Shown: piece after piece, positions 22,035 through 31,008 of the stretch
Position numbering within the stretch: the stretch's first letter is position 1
Layout of the letters: every line of letters starts with the position of its first letter
DNA from: Isochrysis galbana
Taxonomy: Eukaryota > Haptophyta > Isochrysidales > Isochrysidaceae
NCBI GenBank assembly: GCA_018136815.1
Contig: CM030935.1
Location: forward strand, 5,164,494-5,197,320
Length of the DNA stretch: 32,827 nt
Reading direction: 5' to 3'
Notes under the pieces: generated by a model
The model's database searches: none
What the model saw: only the letters and a program-made list of their open reading frames with translations
Told to the model about the DNA's origin: nothing
Made by a program: the position numbers and the translations under genes

Positions 22035-23336
22035 ATGCTCACCCTCCGCTCTCCCCCCCTGCCCACGGCAGCCGTGGTGCTGCCGACGGCCAGCGGCTCC
22101 CTCCTCACCTCTCCCTCGACGCTCAGCGCTCATAGGGACCTGCCGAACCCACACGCACGCGCGCGCACGCGCGCGAGACAGAAGGAGAAAAAAGAAGAGG
22201 AAGCGAGAGGAGGGGATGGGAGGAACGCGGATCAAAGAGAGGGAGAAGAGAGGTCAAAAGAGGAGGGAGAAGAGAGGTCAAAAGAGGATTGGCGGAGTCA
22301 AGAGGCGAGGGCTCCGATCGGGCTGAGCAAGCTGGATACTGGGCGCGTGAAGCCCAACATATCACGCCGGCACAGCCCATTGTCTGTCACGGCCCAGCTG
22401 GCGATCCAACCCGAACGAGAGCGGGAGGACAATCACCAGGAGGACCAGAAAGACCAGCAGCGAATCGGAGAGATGGAAGAGCAGCTGGTGGAGCAGCAGG
22501 AAGAGCAGCAGCGTGCGGCAATGAGCAAGCTGCAACCCTCTGGTCAGCTGGAAAAACAGGCCAGCAACCAGCAGCACGAGGGACAGGGGCAGCAGCCGGC
22601 TCGCCAGTTCGAAAAGCAGCCGAAGAACAATCCCGACCCATTGTATGAGAAAAACACGCTGCCGGCCGTATCGCTCGATCTGACGAACAAGGAGACGGTG
22701 CCGTCGTGGGTGAACAAGTCCTCCAATGCACGCGTCCCAATGGGAGAGCGTGACCAAGCGAAATGGCACGATTCGACGTCAGAGGCCCTTGAGCCGACGC
22801 AGCACCCGCGGGGCGCCGGCGCGCAGCGCCAGCGCTGGCGACGCGCTGTCATAAGAGCCGCGCAGCATGTGCAACCTCTTGGGCACTCTCACCTGCTGCA
22901 GCCGACGGCCGTGGAGGATGAAGCCCTTGCTGTGCAATCCAGCGCTCGACGCAGCACGCCATTTGCGTGCGTGGGCGAAGCATTGGATGGACTCCGACGA
23001 CTGTTCCGGCCGATGGGTCCTTGCAAAACCAGCGACGATCTGACACCGGCCTTCACAGGCGTTACCACAACGATCGACTTGCGCACTCTGCTGCTCCGCG
23101 ACCTGTCAACGTGTGACATCTGGCACTACACCGGCAGCTCCGCCGCAGGCTCATCCTCAAGGAACAGCGCGATTTCACGCTCGATGTTGGAGCATAGCGA
23201 CTGCGACTTACATTCAATCTGCAGCGATCACTCGTGCTACAGCGGTGCCGATTCCTTGTCTAGCGATGACCCCTACCATCCGCGCCACGTGGCAAGTCTT
23301 AGAAGCCTCATCGCATGTGCAGAAGACAGCGACTGA
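22035..23336 (+). CDS. Gln/Glu-rich protein of unknown function
   Basis: The frame encodes 433 residues from the ATG at 22035 to the stop at 23336. Residues up to about 100 are Arg/Lys/Glu-rich and come from purine-rich DNA, which may be an intron. The reliable part starts near 22340. Around residues 115-205 it is a Gln/Glu-rich helix suited to a coiled coil (GEMEEQLVEQQEEQQRAAMS). Next come an Arg-rich stretch (QRQRWRRAVIRAAQHV) and a folded-looking segment (CVGEALDGLRRLFRPMGPCK; TTTIDLRTLLLRDLSTCDIW). The C-terminus is Ser/Asp/Cys-rich (SMLEHSDCDLHSICSDHSCY). An alternative first exon could start at 21911 (MSRALRQLSAADLTYSRPFS) and be spliced in. No known domain is recognised. Only the 3' two thirds is well supported. 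Confidence 0.5.
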   Translation: MLTLRSPPLPTAAVVLPTASGSLLTSPSTLSAHRDLPNPHARARTRARQKEKKEEEARGGDGRNADQREGEERSKEEGEERSKEDWRSQEARAPIGLSKLDTGRVKPNISRRHSPLSVTAQLAIQPEREREDNHQEDQKDQQRIGEMEEQLVEQQEEQQRAAMSKLQPSGQLEKQASNQQHEGQGQQPARQFEKQPKNNPDPLYEKNTLPAVSLDLTNKETVPSWVNKSSNARVPMGERDQAKWHDSTSEALEPTQHPRGAGAQRQRWRRAVIRAAQHVQPLGHSHLLQPTAVEDEALAVQSSARRSTPFACVGEALDGLRRLFRPMGPCKTSDDLTPAFTGVTTTIDLRTLLLRDLSTCDIWHYTGSSAAGSSSRNSAISRSMLEHSDCDLHSICSDHSCYSGADSLSSDDPYHPRHVASLRSLIACAEDSD

Positions 23337-24422
23337 GACGAGTTGCCAGTGTGGCGCATCACCCCTCCCTCTTGTACTCTTACGCCAGCGCAGTAGTACC
23401 TTGTGTGTGTGTGTGTGTGGCGTCGTCAAGCAGCGACGCGCCCTCTCGTCGCTCCTTTCGGCGAGTAGTGTGGGTCGTGCGCGTTCGCAGTTCGCGCACT
23501 AGCGATTGCCGCCGTGCGCTCTAGCAAGCCTGCTCAAGTGAGGTTCAATTCAAATGGTCATTTTTTAAAAAAATCTCTTGAAGCATGCCGCTCACGCTCA
23601 CGTTGCTAGGCGGGAATCCGCCGACATCGCCCTTGCCCCCCACTCACTCCCCTTTCCGTTTGCCTCCATCGTTCCTTTGTTGTATTCCTGCCCATCTGAA
23701 GACTGTAGGCATGAATATTCGCGTCAGGTACGCGCTCATAATTACAATTGAACAGTTCCCCGTGTTGCCACTAACGCACAAGGCACACAGATTCGGATTC
23801 CCCATGGTCTCAAGTCCAGGTTTGCAGATTTTGGTCTCGAAATTTGCGATTCGAATTTTGTTTTTGCTGTTACTATAATTGTTGGCTCGTTTAAGGAAAT
23901 AAACCGGCCTGACTTCGACTTCTCGTTCTGCAGTCGCTCTGCGAGACTCTCTCTCTCTCTCTCCGTCCGCATCTCCTCGGCCGACGGCAGGAAGATTCGT
24001 CCAAAACATTCTCCGGTCTCAAGATATCTCGTGGGGGGTCTCTCCGCGCTCCGCGAGGGAAAGGACGCGATCTCGCTCCGAGATTGGCCTCGCGCCCTCC
24101 CACGCTGCCCCGCCGTGCCCTCGGTCCCTCGCCCCCCCCCCCCCGCGGCAGGTTCTTTCCCTCGGCGTGCCGTCCGTCGCCTCCGGCCCTCTTCTCTTAC
24201 CTTCTCTCGATGTCATCAAATGTTCCATGACCGTCTTTTATCTTCTCTCGTCTATCGGTCATATCTCCCCAACGAGATCTGCCCTCGTTGTGTCGGCCTC
24301 CCCTCTGTCGCATGTCTGCGCGTTGCTGAGTTGCCCTGGTGCCGACGCCTGGCCGTCCGTCCAGATGTGGTTAGTTTTCGCCCCGTTTGGGTTAGTTTGT
24401 GTGGCTACGTGCCCTCGAGCTT
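23337..24422. other. Intergenic, pyrimidine-rich toward family B
   Basis: No gene recognised. It holds a (GT)8 run (23402-23418), an AT-richer part (23540-23900), a short (CT)n (23946-23962) and C13 (24132-24144). From about 24000 it could be the leader of the family B element, but the 3.5 kb copy does not match it, so the boundary is unknown. Confidence 0.4.
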
Positions 24423-26510
24423 TTTGTAGCAACTTCACCGTGTTCCCAAGCGAGTCCCCCCCGAGTTCCTGAGTCTATACCCCGAGTCAACGAGTCAATG
24501 CAAGCCAAGCACGCGCCTGAGCCACCCCCAGCCGCCTGCCACCACCTCCCACAAGCCTCCTTCCACACTTCCGCGCCCTCCGTGCGCCATGCATCGTGCG
24601 TCAATCACCATGCCCGTAGTCAACCCCGAGGAAAGCTCCATGAGCTCCCCGCAAGAACCGCATTCCGCGCTAGCTGCCGGCGCGCCCTCGCAGGCAATCT
24701 CCAAGAGTGAGATCAGCCTTGCTCTGACAAGCACAAAATCTTCGCTCGCGCCTTCGGCTCCGGTCGTCACGTCGCGCCCGCTGCTTAAGTCGCGTTCCGT
24801 CGAAAGAGGACCAGGCGGTGTCGCATCCGCGATCGACCTTTTTGTTTTAGAAGTTGTTTTGCGTTCCCTCCTTGCAGGCTAGCCACGAGTCACCGTCGTA
24901 GTGTCCTACATTCGTCCATTCGCCCTTGTTGCCCTCGCCTCCTTTATCGCCTCCTTTGTCGCCTGCTTGCCCCTCACCTGGCTTACCTCCTTGCGTGCTC
25001 CTCGCGTTTTAGGCTAAGTCGCGCGATCAGGTATCGCCGGTGCAAGGAACCGCCCCCATGTGTGACCCTGATTCCCCCTCAGGTGTTGGCCGTTGGATTA
25101 TATCGTGGCGCTATTTTACTTCGGTCTTCATCAAATCACTTAAGGGTTTTCGAAAGATTCCCTCCTTATTCCTGTGCGTAACTGTCGCCCCGTCGGATCG
25201 TCCGTCGCCCCGTCGCTCTCTTGTCGGCATTCTCTTCCTTGTTCGATCTGCCAGCGGGTTCCTGTGCGTTCCGTGATAGGGATACGTTAGTGTGGAGAGT
25301 GTTGACGTGAGTACCCGCTTCCTCTGGAAACGGATTGCCCCCACTCGACGCCCCCCCTCCACAGAAGAGTCGCCGTTGCGCCCCTCCCGCCGATGGCCTC
25401 GGCCACCCTGAGGGTGCTAAGTGGGACCAAGACTCGTGGCGTAACGCCAAAGCAGTGGACTTCGATCCCATGTCACGCTTTTGCGGACACGCAGGCCTGG
25501 CAGCATCCTTCGCGAGGGCTCGCCCCACCGACGCCACTCAGACTACCCCCCGCACACAACGCCCCACGTCAGAAGGCGGGGTGTGGACGAATGCCACGGG
25601 ATGTGCCTATTGCGCATTCCGCCCTGCGCCACCGGACACCGACACAGGTCGCCCCGACCACCCAGACAACTGGCGCTATGGCACTGGCGATGGTGCGCAT
25701 TCGCCGTACTACTGCCAGCCATTCATGCTTCATGCGCTTTCTCTGCGAAGGTGAGGCGGAGGTCCCCGAGGCCCACCGCGCCTACCTCCGCCGCCTCATT
25801 GTCCTCGGTCGCAGCCGCCGCTAGGGATTTGGCGAGGCGGCCGCCGTTTGCTTCGTGGATTACGCCCTGGCCCGACCGCCTGGACCGCCACCCCTTGTAC
25901 GCCAGCCCTTCCAGCCTAACTTCGATTCATCGCACCGCTTTCCATCGTGTCGTTCCCCGTCTCGTTCCTCGTCGCTACCGTTCCTCATAAGATCGTCTAC
26001 GCTCGCACTGAACTCTTCTTCGCTCGATAGCCTTTCCTCGATTGGCGCCGCTCTTCCGTTCGCTCTCCGTGTCTTCGTTTCCGTCGTCCGACTCATCGCT
26101 GGTCGCCCCCACCTGTTGATACTCAACACCCCGGGCGCCACGAGGGAGTCACCCTCGTCTTCGGCGCATCGCGCCATCTCCCCGTGCCTATATCCTTCTG
26201 CATCGCAGTCCATTGTTGTGGGGCCTTCTCGCTGTGCGGCGCTTGACGCGCAGCGTAGTGCCCTCGTCGCATCTCTCGAACCCGTCGCCTCCGACCCAGG
26301 GATGGTGGCACGCCAGATCCTCACGGGCGCCATTCGCGACGTGATGAGGGCGCGCCCGGCGCCGCCGACCCGCCGCGTTTCATACGACTACTACTGCCGT
26401 ACTCAAGAGGCTAGAGCCTCTGGAGTCACGGTGGCCTACGCCCTCTTCGTCCGCCGGTGGCTAGGCATTACCTCATGCGCTCGAAAAAAAAAACTTCTTA
26501 ATATTCTCGC
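24423..26510 (+). pseudogene. Family B element, decayed ORF with Cys/His motif
   Basis: The start matches 3481-3810. The ATG at 24610 opens a Ser/Ala/Pro-rich frame (MPVVNPEESSMSSPQEP..) that ends at 24882. A second coding stretch at about 25335-25754 contains AKWDQDSWRNAKAVDFDPMS and a Cys/His arrangement C-x2-C-x28-H-x4-C around GCAYCAFRP and GAHSPYYC. The product then shifts frame near 25735 (CEGEAEVPEAHRAYLRRLIV), meets a stop at 25822-25824, and continues in that frame as FVDYALARPPGP and, further on, QILTGAIRDVMRARPAPPTR. The order of a disordered N-terminus followed by a possible zinc-binding segment suggests an ORF1/gag-like nucleic-acid-binding protein of a retroelement. I see no reverse transcriptase. 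Frameshift and stops make this copy non-functional. Confidence 0.5.
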
Positions 26511-26707
26511 CGCTCGCGCGACTCTGCACTCTAACACATGCAGCCTCGCCCGCCGCTCTCATACCCCCTCCACCTGCCTTGCGGCCCGTCCCTCGTGCGC
26601 TACCTAGGGGTCGCCGCCGCGAATCGGTTGCGTGTGCCGATTCTTCTGTGGGTAATGTGTTTAAAGTGAGGGTGTTTGTCGGTCCCCACGCTGCGCACTT
26701 GTTTGCC

Positions 26708-26946
26708 TGTCGACCAGGGGAGGGGGGGGGGGTTGGAGCGATGGGCTGGCCACGACAGGCCAGGACGCGCGAGGCAGGCGAGCCTGCCAGGGAGAGAGTG
26801 GGTCAGTAGGGCTGTCTGCTCCTGGCAAGCCATCAGTCAGGCATGCCAGGAGCGCATGAGCGGTTCCTCCCCCATGGCAGGGGAGAAGTGGCGCGAGAGG
26901 GGGGGGGCTCGTGCCCCCCCATGGGCGAACCAAGTATACACTTAGT
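26708..26946 (+). mobile_element. Family A element, 3' half copy
   Basis: This matches about 2627-2887, including the final G/C hairpin (26901-26920) and the tail CCATGGGCGAACCAAGTATA ending TTAGT, against CCATGGCGACCAATCATAAG ending TTAGT in the longest copy. It is diverged in the middle and 5'-truncated. Confidence 0.65.
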
Positions 26947-26982
26947 TGCCATGTCATGATTTAAGACGACCGTATAGTCGAT

Positions 26983-27014
26983 GGTCCACTTTCGACGGAA
27001 CACGGAACGCGACC
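26983..27014 (-). repeat. Rearranged family B motif (GTCGCGTTCCGT)
   Basis: On the minus strand it reads GTCGCGTTCCGT, then a second GTTCCGT, then CGAAAGTGGACCA. It resembles 24789-24815 with a 7-bp internal duplication. Confidence 0.5.
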
Positions 27015-27226
27015 GTAGCTCGGCATATTCATATGCAGCCATCTTGACAAAAGATTCAATGCTATTCACGTGCGTGCGCCCGCGAGATTTGAGGTGTGCA
27101 CGCGCGCTCGCGCGAGTGGCTTTGTGTGATGATCTTGTGATCGTGCATCAATGCGTTCAATTTATTCAGAGCTTTTGAGGTGCTAGCCGACTTCAAGGGC
27201 AAGCGAAGCGTGAGGAAGCGCGCGCA

Positions 27227-28465
27227 TCAAGCCGATCCGGCTGTGGCATCACGATTTTCGAATAGGTCTGATTCTGCCTTCTTCAGCCAGTCGGGTTCCT
27301 CCGCGCCGCGGAAGCTGAAGCTGCCTAGGAGTACCTTCCATGGGCTTGGGGCCGAGGCTTCGGTTGTGTGCAAACCGCCACGATCAGAAGTGCTGGCCGC
27401 TGAAGCACGCGTGGGTGTGGCGAAAACTGACAGAGCACCGTCTCGACCTAGGCCTTGCGCCTCACGGGAGGGAGCGGGCGTGGGCCGTGCAAAGCCTGAA
27501 AAGCGCGATGGACGGTAGGGAGACGCACGATTGAGGAATGTGAAGCGACCTGAAGGAACAGGAGCTGCAGGGCTCGGGGCGTACGGCGTCGATGGCGTTG
27601 GCGGGGGTGGAGGCGCGCCACGATGGGTGCTCGCTTTCTTCATCAATGCCGAAGCTGCCTCTCGAGCAGCGGCCTCATCTGCATCCCGCGATTTGGACTG
27701 CAAATCCGACTTTGCGAGCAGGAGCATGCAGAGGACGAGTGCGATCGCACCCGCCCCGGCAACGACGGCGACGAACACCGCCTCTCTTACACTCAGTTGC
27801 CCCGGACCGCCGTGGGCTTCAGTGCCTAGAGCAACGCAGCAATGATAGCCCCAGCATCCCGACTCGCCGCATTCGTCGTCATCAAACGGGTGGGACGGGT
27901 CAGCGCGGCAACATAGCCCAGCTCCGCAAAAATTCGTCGGGCACGCGCCACCCTGACGCTCGCCACCGAGCCCGCAAGGCGACCAGCAGTCTTGATCAGC
28001 CTCGTGAAACACGGGCGCGTGCTCCGCCACGACAGGGACGCAACAATGAAAGCCCTCACATCCTGCGTTGCCGCAGTTGACGCTGCCCGCGAATCCATCC
28101 CATTTCATGCAACAGAACCCACCGCTACCACAGAAGCCGGAGCGACACTCGGCCTCGAACTCGCCCTCCTCGTCGACGCACTCGTCCGCACACCGCTCTC
28201 CCTCATGCTGGACTGCTGCCCAGCTCACATGCGTGCAGCAGTGGTGCCCCTCGCAGCCGAGGGCCCCGCAGCCACTGTCGGTGGGCTGGAGAGGAAAGGG
28301 GCTGTATGGCTGGTCAGAGCGGCAGCAGAGGGCCTCATCGCAGAAGCCGCTCGCGCAGCGGCCGCCGAAGTAGCCCTGCGGGTCCGCACAGGCCGCCCAG
28401 CAGTCGTCTCTGAGCGTCGCGGCTCCACCTCCACCCAGCACCGAGAGGGCTAGCGCACGCCGCAT
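27227..28465 (-). CDS. Type I membrane protein with three ten-cysteine repeats
   Basis: The intronless frame encodes 412 residues. A short hydrophobic N-terminus (MRRALALSVLGGGGAATL) is a likely signal peptide. Three tandem modules follow, at residues 22-77, 92-142 and 160-210, each with ten cysteines spaced C-x3-C-x10-C-x4-C-x4/5-CC-x11-17-C-x4-C-x4-CC. Each module contains GFC or NFC, xxCC, and GCxGxHCC (EGHHCC, EGFHCC, WGYHCC). An even cysteine number suggests five disulfides per module, outside the cell or in a secretory compartment. One transmembrane helix (about 228-251, EAVFVAVVAGAGAIALVLCM) and a Pro/Ser-rich cytoplasmic tail of about 160 residues complete it. The tail has no kinase or other enzyme. 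I know of no named domain with this spacing. A cell-surface or vesicle receptor or adhesion role is inference only. The gene is clear; its function is unknown. Confidence 0.8.
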   Translation of the reverse strand: MRRALALSVLGGGGAATLRDDCWAACADPQGYFGGRCASGFCDEALCCRSDQPYSPFPLQPTDSGCGALGCEGHHCCTHVSWAAVQHEGERCADECVDEEGEFEAECRSGFCGSGGFCCMKWDGFAGSVNCGNAGCEGFHCCVPVVAEHAPVFHEADQDCWSPCGLGGERQGGACPTNFCGAGLCCRADPSHPFDDDECGESGCWGYHCCVALGTEAHGGPGQLSVREAVFVAVVAGAGAIALVLCMLLLAKSDLQSKSRDADEAAAREAASALMKKASTHRGAPPPPPTPSTPYAPSPAAPVPSGRFTFLNRASPYRPSRFSGFARPTPAPSREAQGLGRDGALSVFATPTRASAASTSDRGGLHTTEASAPSPWKVLLGSFSFRGAEEPDWLKKAESDLFENRDATAGSA

Positions 28466-28599
28466 TGCAACGAGAGGGGAAGGGAAGCGGGGCCGCGAGG
28501 GAGGTGAGGGCGGAAGGGAAGGGGAAGGAGAGGAGGGAGAGGACTTGGGGGAGTAGCAATGGGAGTGTGGCGGAGGGAAGCTCGGGGGGGGGGGCGGGG

Positions 28600-28835
28600 G
28601 GGGAGGTAGGTGGATGGGGCGGTAGAGGGAAAGGATGTGGAGGGGAGGGGAAGGGTGGGGTGTAGATGGGAGGCAGGTGTGGAGCGATGGAGAGGGGAAG
28701 GGGGCGGGGAGGGGAGGGGGGAAGGGAAGGGGAAAGGGAAGGGGAAGGGGAAGGGGAAGGGGAAGGGGAAGGGGAAGGGGAAGGGGAAGGGGAAGGCCGC
28801 CGCGGCGCGGGAGAGAGGAGGGGGAGAGGGAGGGA
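28600..28835 (+). repeat. Purine-rich tract with (GGGGAA)11 upstream of Cys-repeat gene
   Basis: The perfect (GGGGAA)n part is about 28728-28795, set in GGGA/GGGGA-rich DNA. On the sense strand of the Cys-repeat gene it is CCCCTT pyrimidine sequence ending about 260 bp before the ATG. Regular G4 runs make G-quadruplex formation likely on the plus strand. Confidence 0.9.
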
Positions 28836-29577
28836 AAGTTGGTTTAATCTTAGAAGAAGGGCCGCCCATTTCCCCCACCAGCTACATACTAGCTACGTTA
28901 GCCCGGTCACTCACTCATTTTAACCACTATTTCCCACCTCCCCTGGGTGTCCAAGGATTCCTCAGGGTCCCCCCCTACCTGCCCCGGCAACTCCCTCCCC
29001 CCTCCGAACAACCCTCTCCCGCCCCACGAAGGGCAATGGCGTCGGTGAGGGACCCCCCTTCCTTCCCCAGCGCGTGGCGGGCTATTTTGGGAGATTGAGG
29101 CGGGCGCTCACGGGAGAGAATCGGGGTGGTGAATGTGGGGCGCATCACTATTAGAAACGCGGAGCTTCCGCGACGTCCGATCGCCCGCGATCGGCCGAAG
29201 AATGGCCTGGAGGTGGTGGCCATGGAGAGCCCAGAGCTCTCGCGAGCAGTGTGGGGGCCCACTAGTCACTAGTAGGTGGCACGCGGTGTCTTGAAGGTGG
29301 CACACATCCGTTCTGACCTATCATTGCCCCTCGCACCGCAGGAAAGCCTCGATTCGCTTGCGCCCGGTCGCCATAGCATTGGTACGCTTGACGTCGACAA
29401 GCGCTCGCTCTGATGCGTGGATTTAGAACTCCTCCTGTGAGCCGAAAAGCGCGACAAGCCGGTCGCGCCCGGGGTGTTCCTGCGAATGATATATCACCCC
29501 CAGGTAGCCTGGTCATAGCAAGCATGTTTACGCTCTCCTTCGCTCCCAAATTTGAAAAGCAGGTGTGCATGCGGATG
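28836..29577. other. Intergenic, no recognised gene
   Basis: Short coding-like stretches exist on the plus strand (for example VGRITIRNAELPRRPIARDR near 29136-29195) but they lack plausible starts and splice context. Between the Cys-repeat gene promoter and the family A fragment nothing else is supported. Confidence 0.4.
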
Positions 29578-29611
29578 CGGCTCGCGACCTGCGCCCACTA
29601 GGGGTCTGGGC

Positions 29612-29742
29612 TGAATTGATGAGTGCCCTGCCCCTGCCAGAGGGCAGGGGCTGGGGTTGAATGTACGGGCCCACCCCGGGGGGTGTCCGCGATGGAGAGA
29701 GGGGGGCGCGAGGCCCCCATTGACCCCCACTTATAAAAGTAG
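29612..29742 (+). mobile_element. Family A element, 3'-end fragment
   Basis: Only the terminal G/C hairpin (about 29698-29718) and the tail (CATTGACCCCCACTTATAAA) are clearly shared with the other copies. An imperfect 11-bp direct repeat (GCATGCGGATG at 29567-29577, GCATGCGAATG at 29761-29771) encloses 183 bp including this fragment and could be its target duplication. Confidence 0.45.
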
Positions 29743-29771
29743 GTTTTGGATAGAGATTCCGCATGCGAATG

Positions 29772-31008
29772 AAGCAAGAACCTGGTACAGGGAAAAGGGG
29801 GGGGTCCGGGGTCCGTAGGCGCGGGCGGCTAGTGACGAGTAGCATGAGCACTCTGTCACACGCGCCGTGTAGTTAGCGGCTAGTTACTTTGTTAAGATTT
29901 TTTTGTTTTTTGCTTCTCGCTTCTCGCTCTCGCTTGCTTTGACTGTCCCACCTACTCGCTACCCGAGCGCCCAGTGCTGGGGGTGGAAACTCGAAACTCC
30001 ACCGATGCAAGCGCGCAAGATGGCAGTCGAGCCATAGTGGCCCGGGTGTGGGGCGCCAAGCAGCTATAACAGCCTACCCCCTATGCCTATGCGCTCGGAG
30101 CGTTACGCATGCTTGTTGTGCTGCTCGCCGCGCCGCGCATCGATCACTTGCGCGCGTTCTTTTCTGTGCTGGCGGTTGGCGTGGGTGCGCTTTTGTGCAG
30201 TTGTATGTTTTTGCTCTGACCTACGTCTACCAAACGCTGACAAGCTTGCATTATCGCCGGCGCCTAAGTAACGGCAATCATCTGAGCATGTCACGCCAAG
30301 GCAATGGACCTCTCTTTCGGCGGCGTCTGACTCTCGTGAATGCGACTAAACGATAAACGAGCATTCCAACAGGTCGTTGCTCCGCACCACGCACAAACGC
30401 ACATGGCGTGCAGGCGTTCACTCGCCATGCATATTCCTTCTCAGAGCCTAGAAGACAGCACGCCATCATGCAAATAGTACGGCAACTGCCTTGCCCCACT
30501 CGGTCGGACGGGACGTGCTAGCTCTCTCGCTATCACCACGACGTGCTAGCTTTCTTTCGCTATGAACACGAGAGCTGGGCGGCTGACTGCGAGGATGCAC
30601 ACTCAATCCAGTGCGCCCTGATGCCAATGCGCTTGCCCCTCTCAGCCAGCAACACGGGAGGGGCGTCTGGCTGACAGGACCCGACTCCATTCAGTTTGTC
30701 TCTCCGCCAACTGTAACAAGGCGTCTCAAATACAACACCACTGCCATGCGGAATAGGCATACGCCACTGGGTGGTGCAGTCCATCGACGAGGTTCGGTTG
30801 CATTGGTGGATCGGACGCGGTACCGGAGCACGCGTGCCGCGGGCAACCGGCTGGCGCCGAGTGCTATGACGAGACAGCAGCTGTCCTCGACCAGGCAGCC
30901 AGCATGAATGGAGGGCGTCTCGCCGAGGTCGATCATCCGAAAGAGCTCGAGCAGAAAAGTGCGTGCTGTCATTCCCGGTTGCTGCGGTCGCGGTTGAGAG
31001 TGCAGCAT
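29772..31008. other. Intergenic, eIF6 3' flank at right end
   Basis: No gene recognised on either strand. It contains a 28-30 bp tandem pair (30512-30539 and 30540-30569). The right part is presumably the eIF6 3' UTR. Confidence 0.45.
30512..30569. repeat. Tandem dimer of a 28-30 bp unit
   Basis: GACGTGCTAGCTCTCTCGCT at the left unit and GACGTGCTAGCTTTCTTTCG at the right unit, each followed by TATNANCAC. Confidence 0.75.

Noticed and set aside
25860-26333. Minus-strand acidic Ser-rich frame opposite family B
   Set aside because: It is antisense to a Ser-rich segment of the decayed plus-strand ORF, and nothing else supports it.
30048-30907. Open frames downstream of eIF6 on both strands
   Set aside because: There is no recognisable protein pattern, and the opposed frames overlap. 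It fits spacer or eIF6 3' UTR.
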